From Rhizobiales bacterium Y(2018) (GTDB taxonomy: Bacteria; Pseudomonadota; Alphaproteobacteria; Rhizobiales; Aestuariivirgaceae), in assembly GCA_005502925.1 (NCBI GenBank), contig SCPD01000001.1, positions 868,001 through 932,000 on the forward strand: 64,000 bases of DNA. The letters run 5' to 3'. Numbering within the stretch: the stretch's first letter is position 1; each line of letters begins with the position of its first letter. Both the position numbers and the translations under genes were made by a program. The notes beneath the pieces are model-generated. The model was not told the DNA's origin. It ran no database searches and saw only the letters and a list, made by a program, of their open reading frames with translations. Shown here piece after piece: positions 1-9,014 of the stretch.

Positions 1-798
1 GACGAAATCGACAAGCTCCTGAAGCGCGGTGAAGGCTGGCTCGACCGGCATCCGGCGAAGGATCTGATCGTGCGGCGCTATCTACGCCATCGCGGACTGC
101 TGGCCCGCGCGGCGCTCGAACGCCTGGCGCCGCAGACTCAGGACGAAGCGGCCGAGACCGAGACACAAAATGCGCCTGAGGAGACGCTCGAGACGCCGAT
201 GCGCCTGCATGATGCGCGGCTCGAAGCGGTCGTCGCCGCCCTGCGCACCATCGGCCCCAAACGCATCGTCGATCTCGGCTGCGGCGAAGGCAAATTGCTG
301 CAGCTCCTGCTGCGCGAAAGCTGGGCCCGCGAGCTGATCGGCCTCGACCCGTCGGTGCGCGTGCTGGAACGCGCGGCGCGGCGTCTGAAGCTCAACCAAC
401 CGGGCGGACCACCGGAAGGCCGGCTGACGCTGCTGCACGGGTCGCTCACCTATCGTGACGATCGCTGGGCCGGCGCCGACGCGGCGGTGCTGGTCGAGGT
501 TATCGAGCATCTCGATCCCGACCGCCTGCCCCTGGTGGAGCGTGTCGTCTTTGGCGCCGCGCGGCCCAAATCCATTGTCGTCACGACGCCCAATGCCGAT
601 TACAACATCCTGTTCCCGACACTCTCCGCCGGCGCCTTTCGTCATCCCGATCATCGTTTCGAATGGTCACGTGCGGAATTCGCGGCCTGGGCGGACAGGA
701 TCGGTGCGACTTACGGTTATCGGGCGGTCATCTCCGGCATCGGCCCTGAGAATGAGAGCCATGGCGCGCCGTCCCAGATGGCGGTGTTCACCCGATGA
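1..798 (+). CDS. hen1: Hen1 3'-terminal RNA ribose 2'-O-methyltransferase (C-terminal part; 5' end outside window)
   Basis: The reading frame is open from base 1, so only the last 265 residues are visible. Hen1 methylates the 2'-OH of the terminal nucleotide at an RNA 3' end. In bacteria it acts with Pnkp during sealing of cleaved RNA and protects the repaired site from being cut again. The visible part holds the SAM-binding motif IVDLGCGEG, the metal-binding stretch EVIEHLD, the TPNADYN motif and a downstream His-containing stretch HPDHRFEWSRAEF, all typical of the bacterial Hen1 catalytic domain. The first visible residues (LDRHPAKDLIVRRYLRH) fit the linker after the Hen1 N-terminal domain. 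Its TGA overlaps the Pnkp ATG in an ATGA, so the two are translationally coupled. Bacterial Hen1 is usually about 450-480 residues, so roughly 200 residues should lie upstream of the window. Confidence 0.93.
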   Translation, partial: DEIDKLLKRGEGWLDRHPAKDLIVRRYLRHRGLLARAALERLAPQTQDEAAETETQNAPEETLETPMRLHDARLEAVVAALRTIGPKRIVDLGCGEGKLLQLLLRESWARELIGLDPSVRVLERAARRLKLNQPGGPPEGRLTLLHGSLTYRDDRWAGADAAVLVEVIEHLDPDRLPLVERVVFGAARPKSIVVTTPNADYNILFPTLSAGAFRHPDHRFEWSRAEFAAWADRIGATYGYRAVISGIGPENESHGAPSQMAVFTR

Positions 799-3371
799 GG
801 AAAAGTGACCAATTTATCGAGGTGCCGGACTTCGCCCTTGTCGTGCTCATCGGCTCGACCGGCTCCGGCAAATCGACCTTTGCTGCGAAGCATTTCCGGC
901 CGACGGAGGTGATCTCTTCGGATCGCTGCCGTGGCCTTGTCGGTGACGACGAGACCGATCAGAGCGTCACCGGCGACGCCTTCGATCTGGTGCGTGAGAT
1001 CGCTGGCAAACGCCTCAAGAACCGCAGGCTCACGGTCATCGATGCCACGAATGTGCGTGCCGCCGACCGCAAGAGCTGGATCGAGCTCGCCCGGCGCTGG
1101 CACGCTTTGCCGGTCGCCATCGTGATCGATCCCGGCATCGATATCTGCATCGAGCGCAATCAGAGCCGGCCCGACCGTCCCTTCGGCGGCGAGGTCGTGC
1201 GCCGCATGGTATCGGAGATTCGCCGAAGCCAGCGCGGCCTCGAAGGTGAGGGATTCCGCCAAGTCTGGAAGCTGACGAGCGCAGAGGACGTCGACGCCGC
1301 GACCCTGACGCGTGTGCCCTTGTGGACCGACAAGCGCACCGATCAGGGCCCCTTCGACATCATCGGCGATGTGCATGGCTGCGCCGACGAGTTGCAGGAG
1401 CTGCTCATCAAGCTCGGTTATGAAATCACGTGGTCGGACGCGAGTGGAACGCGCAATGTCGCCGTCAGTCATCCGCAAGGCCGCAAGGCGGTGTTTGTCG
1501 GCGATCTCGTCGATCGCGGCCCCAATTCCCCTGACGTGCTGCGCATCGCCATGGACATGCAGGCGGACGGCACCGGGCATGTCGTGCAAGGCAATCACGA
1601 CCGCAAGCTCGAGCGCTGGCTCGCCGGCCGCAAGGTCACCATCGCGCATGGCCTGCAGCAGACGATCGACCAGTTGCAGGCGGAGAGTGACGACTTCCGC
1701 AAGAGCCTGCCGAAATTCCTGAGCGGCCTGCGCAGCCATGTCTGGCTCGACCAGGGCCGCCTCGCGGTGGCGCATGCGGGACTCAAGGCCGAGATGATCG
1801 GACGCGGCTCCGGCGCGGTGCGTGAATTCGCCTTGTTCGGCGAGACCACGGGCGAGATCGACGAGTTCGGCCTGCCGGTGCGCGCTGACTGGGCCACCAA
1901 TTATCGCGGCGACACCACCGTCGTCTATGGCCACACACCGATGCTCAAGGCGGACTGGGTCAACAATACGATCTGCATCGACACCGGCTGCGTGTTCGGC
2001 GGCAAACTCACGGCCTTGCGCTGGCCGGAGAAGGAACTCGTCGAGGTCGCCGCCGCCAAGGTCTGGTCCGAGCCTTTGCGACCGCTCGCGGCGCCCCAGT
2101 CCGATACATCGGCACAGGCCGAGGCGGATCAGCTTCTCGATATCAAGGATGTCAGCGGGCGGCGCTGGATCGACACCGAACTCAGAGGCCGCATCGTGGT
2201 GGCGGAGGAGAATGCCAGCGCCGCGCTCGAAGTAATGAGCCGTTTCGCGCTGGCGCCGCAATGGCTGACCTATCTGCCGCCGACCATGTCGCCGTCGGAA
2301 ACCAGCGAAGCGGAAGGATGGCTAGAACGTCCTGAGGAAGCCTTCGCGCATTTCCGCGAGCGCAATGTCACCGAGGTCATATGCGAGGAGAAGCATATGG
2401 GCTCACGCGCAGTCATCGCGCTGTGTCGATCCGCGGTGGTTGCCCAGATGCGCTTCGGGATTGCGGGGGATGAAAGCGGCGCCATCTGGACGCGTACCGG
2501 CCGCAGCTTCTTCAGTGATGCCGCAATGACCGAAGGCCTGCTTGCGCGCTTGCGCGATGCCGTTGACGCCACACGACTGTGGGACGAGCTCGGCAGCGAC
2601 TGGCTGCTCTTCGACGCCGAGATCATGCCCTGGTCTGCCAAGGCGAATAGCCTGATCGAAAGCCAGTATGCGCCGGTCGCCACGTCCTCTGCCGCAGGTT
2701 TCGCCGCCGCCATCGATGCCCTGACCCGCGCCCTATCCCGCACCAGCGAGGTCGATGCTTTGCGGGAACGTTTCGCCGAACGGGCGCGGCGCGCCGCACT
2801 CTATGGCAAAGCCTGGGCGCCTTATGTCTGGCCGGTGTCGGGTATCGAGGATCTCAAAGTGGCGCCTTTCCATCTCCTGGCGAGCGAAGGACGCGTCTGG
2901 TTCGACCAGGATCACGTCTGGCACATGTCCCTTGCCGGCCGCCTGGCCGACGCTGCTAATGGCGTCGTCACTCGCACCGCTTGGCGTCAGGTGGCGCTCG
3001 CCGATGACGCGGCCTGTGCCGACGCCATCCGTTGGTGGGAAGATTTCACCAGCAAAGGCGGCGAAGGCATGGTGGTCAAGCCGCGTGATTTCGTCAGCCG
3101 CGGACCGAAAGGCCTGATCCAGCCCGCCCTCAAGGTGCGCGGGCGCGAATATCTGCGCATCATCTACGGGCCCGAATATGATGCGCCCGACAATCTCATG
3201 CGCCTGCGCCAGCGCGGTCTCGGCGGCAAGCGCGCTCTCGCGCTCAGGGAGTTCGCGCTCGGCCATGAGGCGCTGAAACGCTTCGTCGCGCGCGAGCCGT
3301 TGCGGCGGGTGCATGAATGCGTCTTCGCGGTGCTGGCGCTCGAAAGCGAACCGGTCGATCCGCGGCTCTAA
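795..3371 (+). CDS. pnkp: Pnkp: polynucleotide kinase-phosphatase-ligase (RNA repair)
   Basis: This 858-residue three-domain RNA-repair enzyme heals and seals broken RNA ends together with Hen1. The N-terminal kinase has the P-loop GSTGSGKST (residues 20-28, Lys26), which phosphorylates 5'-OH ends. The central metallophosphoesterase carries GDVHG (Asp192, His194), GDLVDRG (Asp237, Asp240) and GNHD (Asn267, His268), and removes 2',3'-cyclic phosphates. The C-terminal module is a ligase-type nucleotidyltransferase with CEEKHMGSR (predicted adenylated Lys533) and the distal motif GEGMVVKP. The length matches bacterial Pnkp (about 850). The start overlaps hen1 by 4 bp. The stop TAA overlaps the stop of the convergent methyltransferase gene. 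All motifs look intact, so the protein should be active. Confidence 0.96.
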   Translation: MRKSDQFIEVPDFALVVLIGSTGSGKSTFAAKHFRPTEVISSDRCRGLVGDDETDQSVTGDAFDLVREIAGKRLKNRRLTVIDATNVRAADRKSWIELARRWHALPVAIVIDPGIDICIERNQSRPDRPFGGEVVRRMVSEIRRSQRGLEGEGFRQVWKLTSAEDVDAATLTRVPLWTDKRTDQGPFDIIGDVHGCADELQELLIKLGYEITWSDASGTRNVAVSHPQGRKAVFVGDLVDRGPNSPDVLRIAMDMQADGTGHVVQGNHDRKLERWLAGRKVTIAHGLQQTIDQLQAESDDFRKSLPKFLSGLRSHVWLDQGRLAVAHAGLKAEMIGRGSGAVREFALFGETTGEIDEFGLPVRADWATNYRGDTTVVYGHTPMLKADWVNNTICIDTGCVFGGKLTALRWPEKELVEVAAAKVWSEPLRPLAAPQSDTSAQAEADQLLDIKDVSGRRWIDTELRGRIVVAEENASAALEVMSRFALAPQWLTYLPPTMSPSETSEAEGWLERPEEAFAHFRERNVTEVICEEKHMGSRAVIALCRSAVVAQMRFGIAGDESGAIWTRTGRSFFSDAAMTEGLLARLRDAVDATRLWDELGSDWLLFDAEIMPWSAKANSLIESQYAPVATSSAAGFAAAIDALTRALSRTSEVDALRERFAERARRAALYGKAWAPYVWPVSGIEDLKVAPFHLLASEGRVWFDQDHVWHMSLAGRLADAANGVVTRTAWRQVALADDAACADAIRWWEDFTSKGGEGMVVKPRDFVSRGPKGLIQPALKVRGREYLRIIYGPEYDAPDNLMRLRQRGLGGKRALALREFALGHEALKRFVAREPLRRVHECVFAVLALESEPVDPRL

Positions 3372-4189
3372 TTCGACCGGCGCGCCAGAAGGGCGAGGCG
3401 CGAAAGCCGCCTCTCGCTCGCGAGCAGCGCCGCGGTTTCGAGGAAACGCTGCTGGCCCGCGAACACCTCATCGCCTTCGATCTCGCGCAATGCCTTTTCG
3501 CGCCGGGCCCGCGCCGCCAGCCAGCCTTTAGCGTTCGCGGCCATGTTCGGCGTGCGGTCCTCGACATGCTCGACCTCGAAGCCGGCTTCCTTCAGAAGCG
3601 CCTCGTCGAGCCCGGCCGGCACGAAGACGAAATGTCCAATCGAGGCACGCACCGCGATCTCGGCATTGGTCACCGGCCCGGTCAGGACGATGGGATCGGT
3701 GAATAGCAGACGCCCACCCGGCTTGAGCACACGGCACCATTCCGCCAGGACGTGCGGCCGATCCGGCAGGTGATTGATCGCGTCGATGCAGGTGATGGCG
3801 TCAAAAGTCGCATTCATGAAAGCGAGGCGCTCGGCGGCGTTGCCCTGGTAGAATTTCGTACGCCCTTCATAGCCGAGCTCACGCGCCGAGGTCTTTGCGC
3901 TGGTAATCGCGTCGGCATGCAGATCGACGCCCGAGACATGGCAGCCGGTCTTCTGGGCGATACGCAAAGTCGGCTTTCCCGATCCGCAGGCGAGATCGAG
4001 CAATTGGCTGGAGCGCGCCAGATGCAACCAGCCGATGAAAAGATCCTGCTCCTCGGCAGTCACCCATCCCGTCTGGCCGATATCCTCGCCAAAGGCCTCG
4101 CAGCGAATCTCGCTATAGAGCTCGCTGGCAAAATTGCGGTAGCTGGCATCATAAAGATCGACGCGCTTGCCGGTTTCGGACGTCTTCAT
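3368..4189 (-). CDS. Class I SAM-dependent methyltransferase, substrate unknown
   Basis: This 273-residue methyltransferase of the Rossmann (class I) fold shows motif I LLDLACGSGKPTLRIA, an acidic motif II (VSGVDLHADAI), motif IV ITCIDAINHL and the post-motif VLKPGGRLLFTDP. These resemble the Methyltransf_11/UbiE-like families. I chose the ATG at 4189 because AGGACGG lies just upstream; a further start at 4243 would add 18 residues without a ribosome site. The gene is convergent with pnkp, with a 4-bp overlap of the stop codons. Substrate cannot be read from sequence. Position beside Hen1-Pnkp is probably incidental because it is transcribed on the other strand. Confidence 0.85.
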   Translation of the reverse strand: MKTSETGKRVDLYDASYRNFASELYSEIRCEAFGEDIGQTGWVTAEEQDLFIGWLHLARSSQLLDLACGSGKPTLRIAQKTGCHVSGVDLHADAITSAKTSARELGYEGRTKFYQGNAAERLAFMNATFDAITCIDAINHLPDRPHVLAEWCRVLKPGGRLLFTDPIVLTGPVTNAEIAVRASIGHFVFVPAGLDEALLKEAGFEVEHVEDRTPNMAANAKGWLAARARREKALREIEGDEVFAGQQRFLETAALLASERRLSRLALLARRSN

Positions 4190-4350
4190 GTTCCCGTCCT
4201 GTCGTTGAATGCGCACCCTCGCATTGTCGTGGTATTCCCCCAAAGCGCGATAGGCAAGTCGCCTTCGAAACCTCCGCGCTTGCGCTCCCCGGCCAAATCG
4301 CTATTCTGAAATAATTCGCCATACAGTATAATTTTGTGAAGTTTTTCTTC

Positions 4351-5505
4351 ATGCCCACTCAATCGTCTTTCCACTATCAGCCCGCAACGGCCGCCGATCG
4401 GCCAGCCATTGCCCGTGAATTGGCGCTGGGTTTCGGTTTTTCCCCGGAAAGAGCCGCCGAATATATCGAGAATATCGGACTCTCCGACTTCCGGGTACTG
4501 ATGGGCGCGGAAGGCATCGCGGCGATCGCCGCTCTGGCGCGGACCGGCCATTTTCTCGGCGGGCGGAGCGTGCCGGCCGCCAATATCTGCCATATCGCGA
4601 TCGCGCCGCAGTGGCGCGGGCATGGCCTCGCGCGTCAGCTTCTGGCCGAACTGGAGGCCGAAGCCCTGGCGCAGGGCGCGGCGATGACCACCCTTTTCGC
4701 CTCGGCGCGGCCCGTCTATCGCAAAGCCGGCTATGAGCTGGCAGGATCCGAGATCATCTATGAGGCCGAGACCGCGGCCCTGCCTACTCGCTTGAAAGAT
4801 ATCGCCTTCCAGGCGGTGACCGGCGACATTGCGCAGCGCCTGAGTGAGGCCGCACCAGCACGCGCCGCGATCCATAACGGACTTCTCGACCGGGCGGACT
4901 CGCATTGGCGCGAGCTTCTGCGCGAGCCGCGTCATGCGCTCGCCGCTTATGCGGTCGCTGGCGATGTCAGCCGTGGCTATGCGCTGGTCGACACAGCGGA
5001 TGAAAATTGCCTCAGCTTACGCGACTGGCACGCGCGGGATGGTGCGGCGGCGGAAGCGATCCTCGCCTTTCTCAGTGGTTTCCGCTCGGTCTATCCGAAA
5101 TTGCACTGGCATGGCGCGCCCAATGATGATCTCATCTTCGCCATGCCGGACAAGGGCTGGAAGCTCCTGCATCAGGAAGATTTCATGGCGAAGCTCATCG
5201 ATCCCCGACAGGCGCTCGCGGCCCGCGGTTATGCCTGTGCGGACGCCCAGCTCGACTTCACGCTGATCGGCGAGACACAGACGCGCTTCGGCCTGGCGAT
5301 CTCGAATGGCAAGGCGACGGTCACGCAACCAACTGGCCGCGCCGGCGTGTCCCTGAAAGAGATCGACATCGCACCGCTGTTCACGAGCTATCGCTCGGCG
5401 AGCTTCCTGGCGCGCGCCGGCCGCCTCGCTGGCGACGCGGCCGCGATTGCCCTGTGCGACCTGATCTTTGCCGGACCTTCTCCCTGGTCGGCCGAGCATT
5501 TCTGA
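4351..5505 (+). CDS. Eis-like GNAT N-acetyltransferase
   Basis: This 384-residue protein has an N-terminal GNAT acetyltransferase domain: the acetyl-CoA loop is HIAIAPQWRGHGLARQLL, with an R/Q-x-x-G-x-G/A signature in QWRGHGLA. It is followed by a second GNAT-like part and a C-terminal sterol-carrier-like region, the layout of the Eis (enhanced intracellular survival) family at about 400 residues. Eis proteins acetylate amines on aminoglycosides and other substrates; the natural substrate here is unknown. An in-frame GTG at 4336 would add MKFFF, but a TATAAT at 4327-4332 lies only 4 bp before it, so the ATG at 4351 is preferred. Neither start has a clear Shine-Dalgarno site. Divergent from the methyltransferase gene. 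Confidence 0.82.
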   Translation: MPTQSSFHYQPATAADRPAIARELALGFGFSPERAAEYIENIGLSDFRVLMGAEGIAAIAALARTGHFLGGRSVPAANICHIAIAPQWRGHGLARQLLAELEAEALAQGAAMTTLFASARPVYRKAGYELAGSEIIYEAETAALPTRLKDIAFQAVTGDIAQRLSEAAPARAAIHNGLLDRADSHWRELLREPRHALAAYAVAGDVSRGYALVDTADENCLSLRDWHARDGAAAEAILAFLSGFRSVYPKLHWHGAPNDDLIFAMPDKGWKLLHQEDFMAKLIDPRQALAARGYACADAQLDFTLIGETQTRFGLAISNGKATVTQPTGRAGVSLKEIDIAPLFTSYRSASFLARAGRLAGDAAAIALCDLIFAGPSPWSAEHF

Positions 5506-5518
5506 GAGGAACCGCACT

Positions 5519-6346
5519 TTGAACACCAATCTCATCGCCCGGCTGCGCAGCGTCTCGGCCGATATGACACCGGCGCTCGAACGTGTCGCCACCGCCGTGC
5601 TCGCCCAACCCGATATCGTACTCTATCAGAGCATTACCGAGCTCGCTGATCATTCGAAGTCCTCGGAAGCCACCGTTATGCGCTTCTGCCGCGATCTCGG
5701 TTTTTCGGGCTTCCAGGACTTCAAGCTGACGCTGGCGCGCGAACTCGCCACCCGTGATGCGTCTCCATCGCCAAACGGCCAGGGCGATGCGTTGCAGGAA
5801 TTGGTAGCGACCGCCATCACGGCGCTCCAGGAGACGGAGAAACTGGTCGATCGCAAGGCGCTCGAGCAAGCGGCCAAAGTGCTTCTCGCGGCCCGCCATA
5901 TCGCCATATTCGGCGTTGCCGCTTCCGCCGTCACCGCCGAATATCTCGCTTATAAATTCACCCGCATCGGCCTCATGTGCCGGGTGGGCTCGGATGCACA
6001 TCTCGCCATGATGACGGCGGCGACCGCCAACTCCTCCGTCGTCCAGATCATCGTGTCGAGCAGCGGGTCGACCATCGATGCGGTCAAGGTGGCGGAAGTG
6101 GCGCGCGCCAGCAAATGCACGGTGATCGGCATCACCAACCGCTCGAAGAGCCCGCTGGTGGCCCTGAGCGACATCACCTTCGTCGCCTCCTGGCCGGAGA
6201 CACCGCTGACCGGCGGCGCCTTCCCCTCCAAGATCAGCCAGCTTCTTATTGTCGACGCCCTGATTTCCGCTATCCTCAAGGCCGACGCGGCACGGCGCGG
6301 CGTCATCGATGTGACCGCGGAGTCCGTCAGTGACCGCAACTACTGA
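5519..6346 (+). CDS. RpiR-family transcriptional regulator (HTH + SIS)
   Basis: This 275-residue regulator has an N-terminal RpiR helix-turn-helix (ITELADHSKSSEATVMRFCR) and a C-terminal SIS sugar-phosphate-binding domain (HIAIFGVAASAVTAEYLAYK, IVSSSGSTIDAVKVAEVAR, VIGITNRSKSPL). The TTG start at 5519 is chosen because GAGAGGA (5503-5509) lies 9 bp upstream; an earlier in-frame start would sit inside the preceding gene. It heads a run of genes that includes a ROK kinase, NanE and a sugar importer, so it is likely the local repressor or activator responding to an amino-sugar phosphate such as ManNAc-6-P. Repeats at 7221-7248 are candidate binding sites. The 3' end overlaps the ROK gene by 17 bp. 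Confidence 0.9.
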   Translation: MNTNLIARLRSVSADMTPALERVATAVLAQPDIVLYQSITELADHSKSSEATVMRFCRDLGFSGFQDFKLTLARELATRDASPSPNGQGDALQELVATAITALQETEKLVDRKALEQAAKVLLAARHIAIFGVAASAVTAEYLAYKFTRIGLMCRVGSDAHLAMMTAATANSSVVQIIVSSSGSTIDAVKVAEVARASKCTVIGITNRSKSPLVALSDITFVASWPETPLTGGAFPSKISQLLIVDALISAILKADAARRGVIDVTAESVSDRNY

Positions 6347-7223
6347 GCCGACCGTCGTCGTCGATATCGGCGGCACCAAAATCGCCGTCGCCCGCGTCGA
6401 AAACGGCGCCATCACCGAACGCCATCAGATCGCCACGCCGCGCACCGGCCATGGCAGCGACCTGACCGATGCGGTCGCCGCCACGGTGCGCAAGATCACG
6501 ACGCAGCCGGCGCGGCTCGGCGTCGCCACCACCGGCATCGTTGCCGATGGCTGCCTCACCGCGCTCAATCCCGGCACACTGCCGGTCGAGAACAATTATC
6601 CGATCGTCGCGGCGCTACGGCGGCGGGTCGGCGTTGCGCCGCTCGCCGTCAATGATGCGCAGGCCGCCGCCTTTCATGAAAGCCGCTCGCTCGACGGCAC
6701 CGCCAAACGCCTCGCTTTCATCACCGTATCGACCGGCATTGGCGCCGGCATCGTTCTCGACGGCCAGTTGCAGACGGGCCGCCATGGACTTGCCGGCCAT
6801 GCCGGCCATATCACCGTCGACTGGTCGGGTCCGCTGTGCGGCTGCGGCCGGCGCGGCTGTGTCGAGATGCTCGCCTCCGGCACCGCCATCGCCAAACGGG
6901 CCAGCGACGTCACTGGCCGGGAAATGAGCGCGCCCGCCGTCTTCGCGGCGGCGCATAAGGGTGACGAACAGTGCGGCAAGGTGATCGAGGACGCCGTGAG
7001 TGCCCTCGCCGCGATGATCGCCGATCTGGTCGCAAGCCTCGATCTCGACGTCATCCGCCTGGGCGGTGGAGTCGGCCTGGTGCCGACCTTCCTCAACCGC
7101 CTGCGCGACACGATGGAGCGCCTGCCCCCGGTTTATCGCCGCCCGGTCGAGCCCGCACGCGGCGGCGCCGAAGCCGGCCTTTTGGGCGTTGCCGCCCTGT
7201 TAGACGAAAAATTTCTTCACTGA
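6330..7223 (+). CDS. nanK: ROK-family sugar kinase, probable N-acetylmannosamine kinase
   Basis: This 297-residue ROK kinase has the ATP phosphate loop DIGGTKIAVARV near the N-terminus, the substrate/catalytic motif GHAGHITVDW and the ROK zinc site CGCGRRGCVE. It is followed directly by NanE, the epimerase that uses ManNAc-6-phosphate, so phosphorylation of N-acetylmannosamine is the likely reaction; glucokinase or GlcNAc kinase activity is possible from sequence alone. The GTG start overlaps the end of the RpiR gene by 17 bp, which implies coupling. The stop TGA is the first base triplet of a tandem repeat that may be an operator. Confidence 0.87.
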   Translation: MTATTEPTVVVDIGGTKIAVARVENGAITERHQIATPRTGHGSDLTDAVAATVRKITTQPARLGVATTGIVADGCLTALNPGTLPVENNYPIVAALRRRVGVAPLAVNDAQAAAFHESRSLDGTAKRLAFITVSTGIGAGIVLDGQLQTGRHGLAGHAGHITVDWSGPLCGCGRRGCVEMLASGTAIAKRASDVTGREMSAPAVFAAAHKGDEQCGKVIEDAVSALAAMIADLVASLDLDVIRLGGGVGLVPTFLNRLRDTMERLPPVYRRPVEPARGGAEAGLLGVAALLDEKFLH

Positions 7224-7248
7224 CGAATTTTTGTTGACGAATTTTTTC
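7221..7248 (+). promoter_or_regulatory. Tandem 14-bp direct repeat, candidate RpiR operator
   Basis: TGACGAATTTTTGT (7221-7234) is followed immediately by TGACGAATTTTTTC (7235-7248), identical at 12 of 14 positions, with a degenerate third copy GACGAAAAATTTC at 7203-7215. The block lies between nanK and nanE and is much more AT-rich than its surroundings. A run of similar half-sites next to RpiR-regulated sugar genes fits an operator or an internal promoter for nanE onward. Function is inference. Confidence 0.45.
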
Positions 7249-7292
7249 TTTTTTCTTAACGTCGACCTCGGTTTCACAGAAACGGGGGTCCC

Positions 7293-7976
7293 ATGCGGCC
7301 GCACGTGGCGCTCACTGAATTGGCCGGTAAACTGGTGGTGTCGTGCCAGGCCGATGCCGGCATGCCGCTCGACGGCGAGTCTTATATATTAGCGCTGGCG
7401 CGCTCGGTCCTCCTGGGCGGGGCGGCCGGCGTCCGGATCCAGGGCATCCGCAATGTACGCGCCGTGCGCGCCGCCGTCTCCGTCCCGATCATCGGCATCG
7501 TCAAGGCCAGCCAGCCGGACAGCCCGGTCTATATCACCAGCCGCGTGCAAGAGGTCGAAGCGCTCGCCGATGCCGGCGCCGACATCATCGCCTTTGATGC
7601 CACCGACCGGCCGCGGCCCGAAACGGTCCCTGCCCTCTGCCGGGCCATCCATGCGCATGGTCTTGCCGCGATGGCCGATATTTCGACACTCGCCGAAGCC
7701 GAGGCCGCTCTTGCCGCCGGGGCCGATGTCGTCGGCACCACGCTTGCCGGCTACACGGATCACTCACGCCAGCTCGACGGGCCCGATTACGCGCTGATGC
7801 AGGATCTGGCCAAAGGCAGCCTGCCCTTCGTGGCCGAGGGCAAGATCTGGACACCTGAAGAGGCCCGCCGCGCCTTTGAGATCGGCGCCCAGTTCGTCGT
7901 CGTCGGTTCCGCCATCACCCGGCCCGACGTCATCACCCGCCGCTTTGTCGATCATCTCAATCAGGTCAAGTCATGA
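7293..7976 (+). CDS. nanE: N-acylglucosamine-6-phosphate 2-epimerase (NanE-like)
   Basis: This 227-residue TIM-barrel protein matches NanE, which converts ManNAc-6-phosphate to GlcNAc-6-phosphate. Recognisable stretches are LVVSCQADAGMPL at the N-terminus, GAAGVRIQG, PIIGIVK, the catalytic region AGADIIAFDATDRPRP, MADISTLAEA and the phosphate-binding end EGKIWTPEEARRAFEIGAQFVVVG. The size is typical (about 225-235). It follows nanK after 69 bp and overlaps the next gene by 4 bp (ATGA). No neuraminate lyase is visible, so ManNAc rather than sialic acid may be the entry point. Confidence 0.92.
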   Translation: MRPHVALTELAGKLVVSCQADAGMPLDGESYILALARSVLLGGAAGVRIQGIRNVRAVRAAVSVPIIGIVKASQPDSPVYITSRVQEVEALADAGADIIAFDATDRPRPETVPALCRAIHAHGLAAMADISTLAEAEAALAAGADVVGTTLAGYTDHSRQLDGPDYALMQDLAKGSLPFVAEGKIWTPEEARRAFEIGAQFVVVGSAITRPDVITRRFVDHLNQVKS

Positions 7977-8983
7977 GCACTTCCGTCAAGGTCGCCGTCA
8001 TCGGCGCGGGTTTCATGGGATCGATGCATGCCTCGATCTTCGCTCAATCCCCGGGTGCGAAGCTCGTCGCCGTCGTAGACCAGAATCTGGATCTCGCCCA
8101 AACGATCGCCGCCAAACATCCAGGCTGCCGCGCCTATGGCAGCCATGACGAGCTTCTGGCGGCCGAGACGCTCGATCTCATCAGCATCTGCACACCCGAC
8201 AATCTGCATCGCGACGCGGCTCTCGCCGCCGCGGCCAAGGGCGTCCATCTGTTCATCGAGAAACCCATCGCCTCGACGATGGAGGACGGCGAGGCGATCA
8301 CCGCCGCCGCCGACAAGGCTAAGATCAAGCTCAGCGTCGGTTATCTCCTGCGTTTCGATCCGCGCTACGCGCAGGCCCGCCGACTGATCGCCGACGGCAA
8401 GATCGGTGATCCGATCCATCTCTATGCCAGACGCAACAGCGCCCGCACCGAAGGCCCCAAACGTTATGGCGGCAAGCTGCCGCTGGCGCTCCATGTCACC
8501 GTGCATGACGTCGATCTCGTTCTGTGGATGCTCGAAGGCCAGGAACCGGTCTCGGTCTATGCACAGACGACCGACAAGCTCCTGGGCACATCCGGCACGC
8601 AGGACACAATCGGCGCCATCGTGCGCTTCTCGAGCGGCACGCTCGCCACTTTCGAAAGCGCCTGGTCGCTGCCGGCCGGCGCCCGCCACATGATCGACGC
8701 CCGCCTTGAGCTCATCGGCACGCAAGGCTCTTTCGAAGTGCAATGCGGCGACAGCGGCCTCTATTTCGCCGATGCCGCCTCCTCACGCGAGATCGACACC
8801 CAGCATTGGCCGTCCTTCGACGGTGTGGTGCGCGGCGACCTGCGCGAGGAGCTGCAGGCGGTGCTGCGCTGGATCCGGGGGACGGATGAGCCGCTGGCGA
8901 CCGGACGCGATGCGCTCAGATCGCTGGCGCTTACCCGCGCGATGATGAAGTCGGCAGAGACCGGCGAAATCGTGAAGCTCTAA
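7973..8983 (+). CDS. Gfo/Idh/MocA-family NAD(P)-dependent oxidoreductase
   Basis: This 336-residue protein has an N-terminal Rossmann fold (VAVIGAGFMGSMHA, residues about 6-19), the family motif FIEKPIAST with the conserved EKP, and the C-terminal substrate domain typical of glucose-fructose oxidoreductase/inositol dehydrogenase relatives. It overlaps nanE by 4 bp and precedes the sugar-binding-protein gene, so it should act on the same imported sugar or derivative. A likely role is oxidation of a hydroxyl on an amino sugar or glycoside, but the substrate is unknown. There is no signal peptide, so it is cytoplasmic. Confidence 0.88.
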   Translation: MSTSVKVAVIGAGFMGSMHASIFAQSPGAKLVAVVDQNLDLAQTIAAKHPGCRAYGSHDELLAAETLDLISICTPDNLHRDAALAAAAKGVHLFIEKPIASTMEDGEAITAAADKAKIKLSVGYLLRFDPRYAQARRLIADGKIGDPIHLYARRNSARTEGPKRYGGKLPLALHVTVHDVDLVLWMLEGQEPVSVYAQTTDKLLGTSGTQDTIGAIVRFSSGTLATFESAWSLPAGARHMIDARLELIGTQGSFEVQCGDSGLYFADAASSREIDTQHWPSFDGVVRGDLREELQAVLRWIRGTDEPLATGRDALRSLALTRAMMKSAETGEIVKL

Positions 8984-9014
8984 CTCAACAACAACTCAGC
9001 AAAGGGAGACGAAA

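Noticed and set aside
717-2261. A 514-codon minus-strand frame inside pnkp
   Set aside because: Antisense to the intact Pnkp kinase and phosphatase domains; composition is typical of GC-rich shadow frames.
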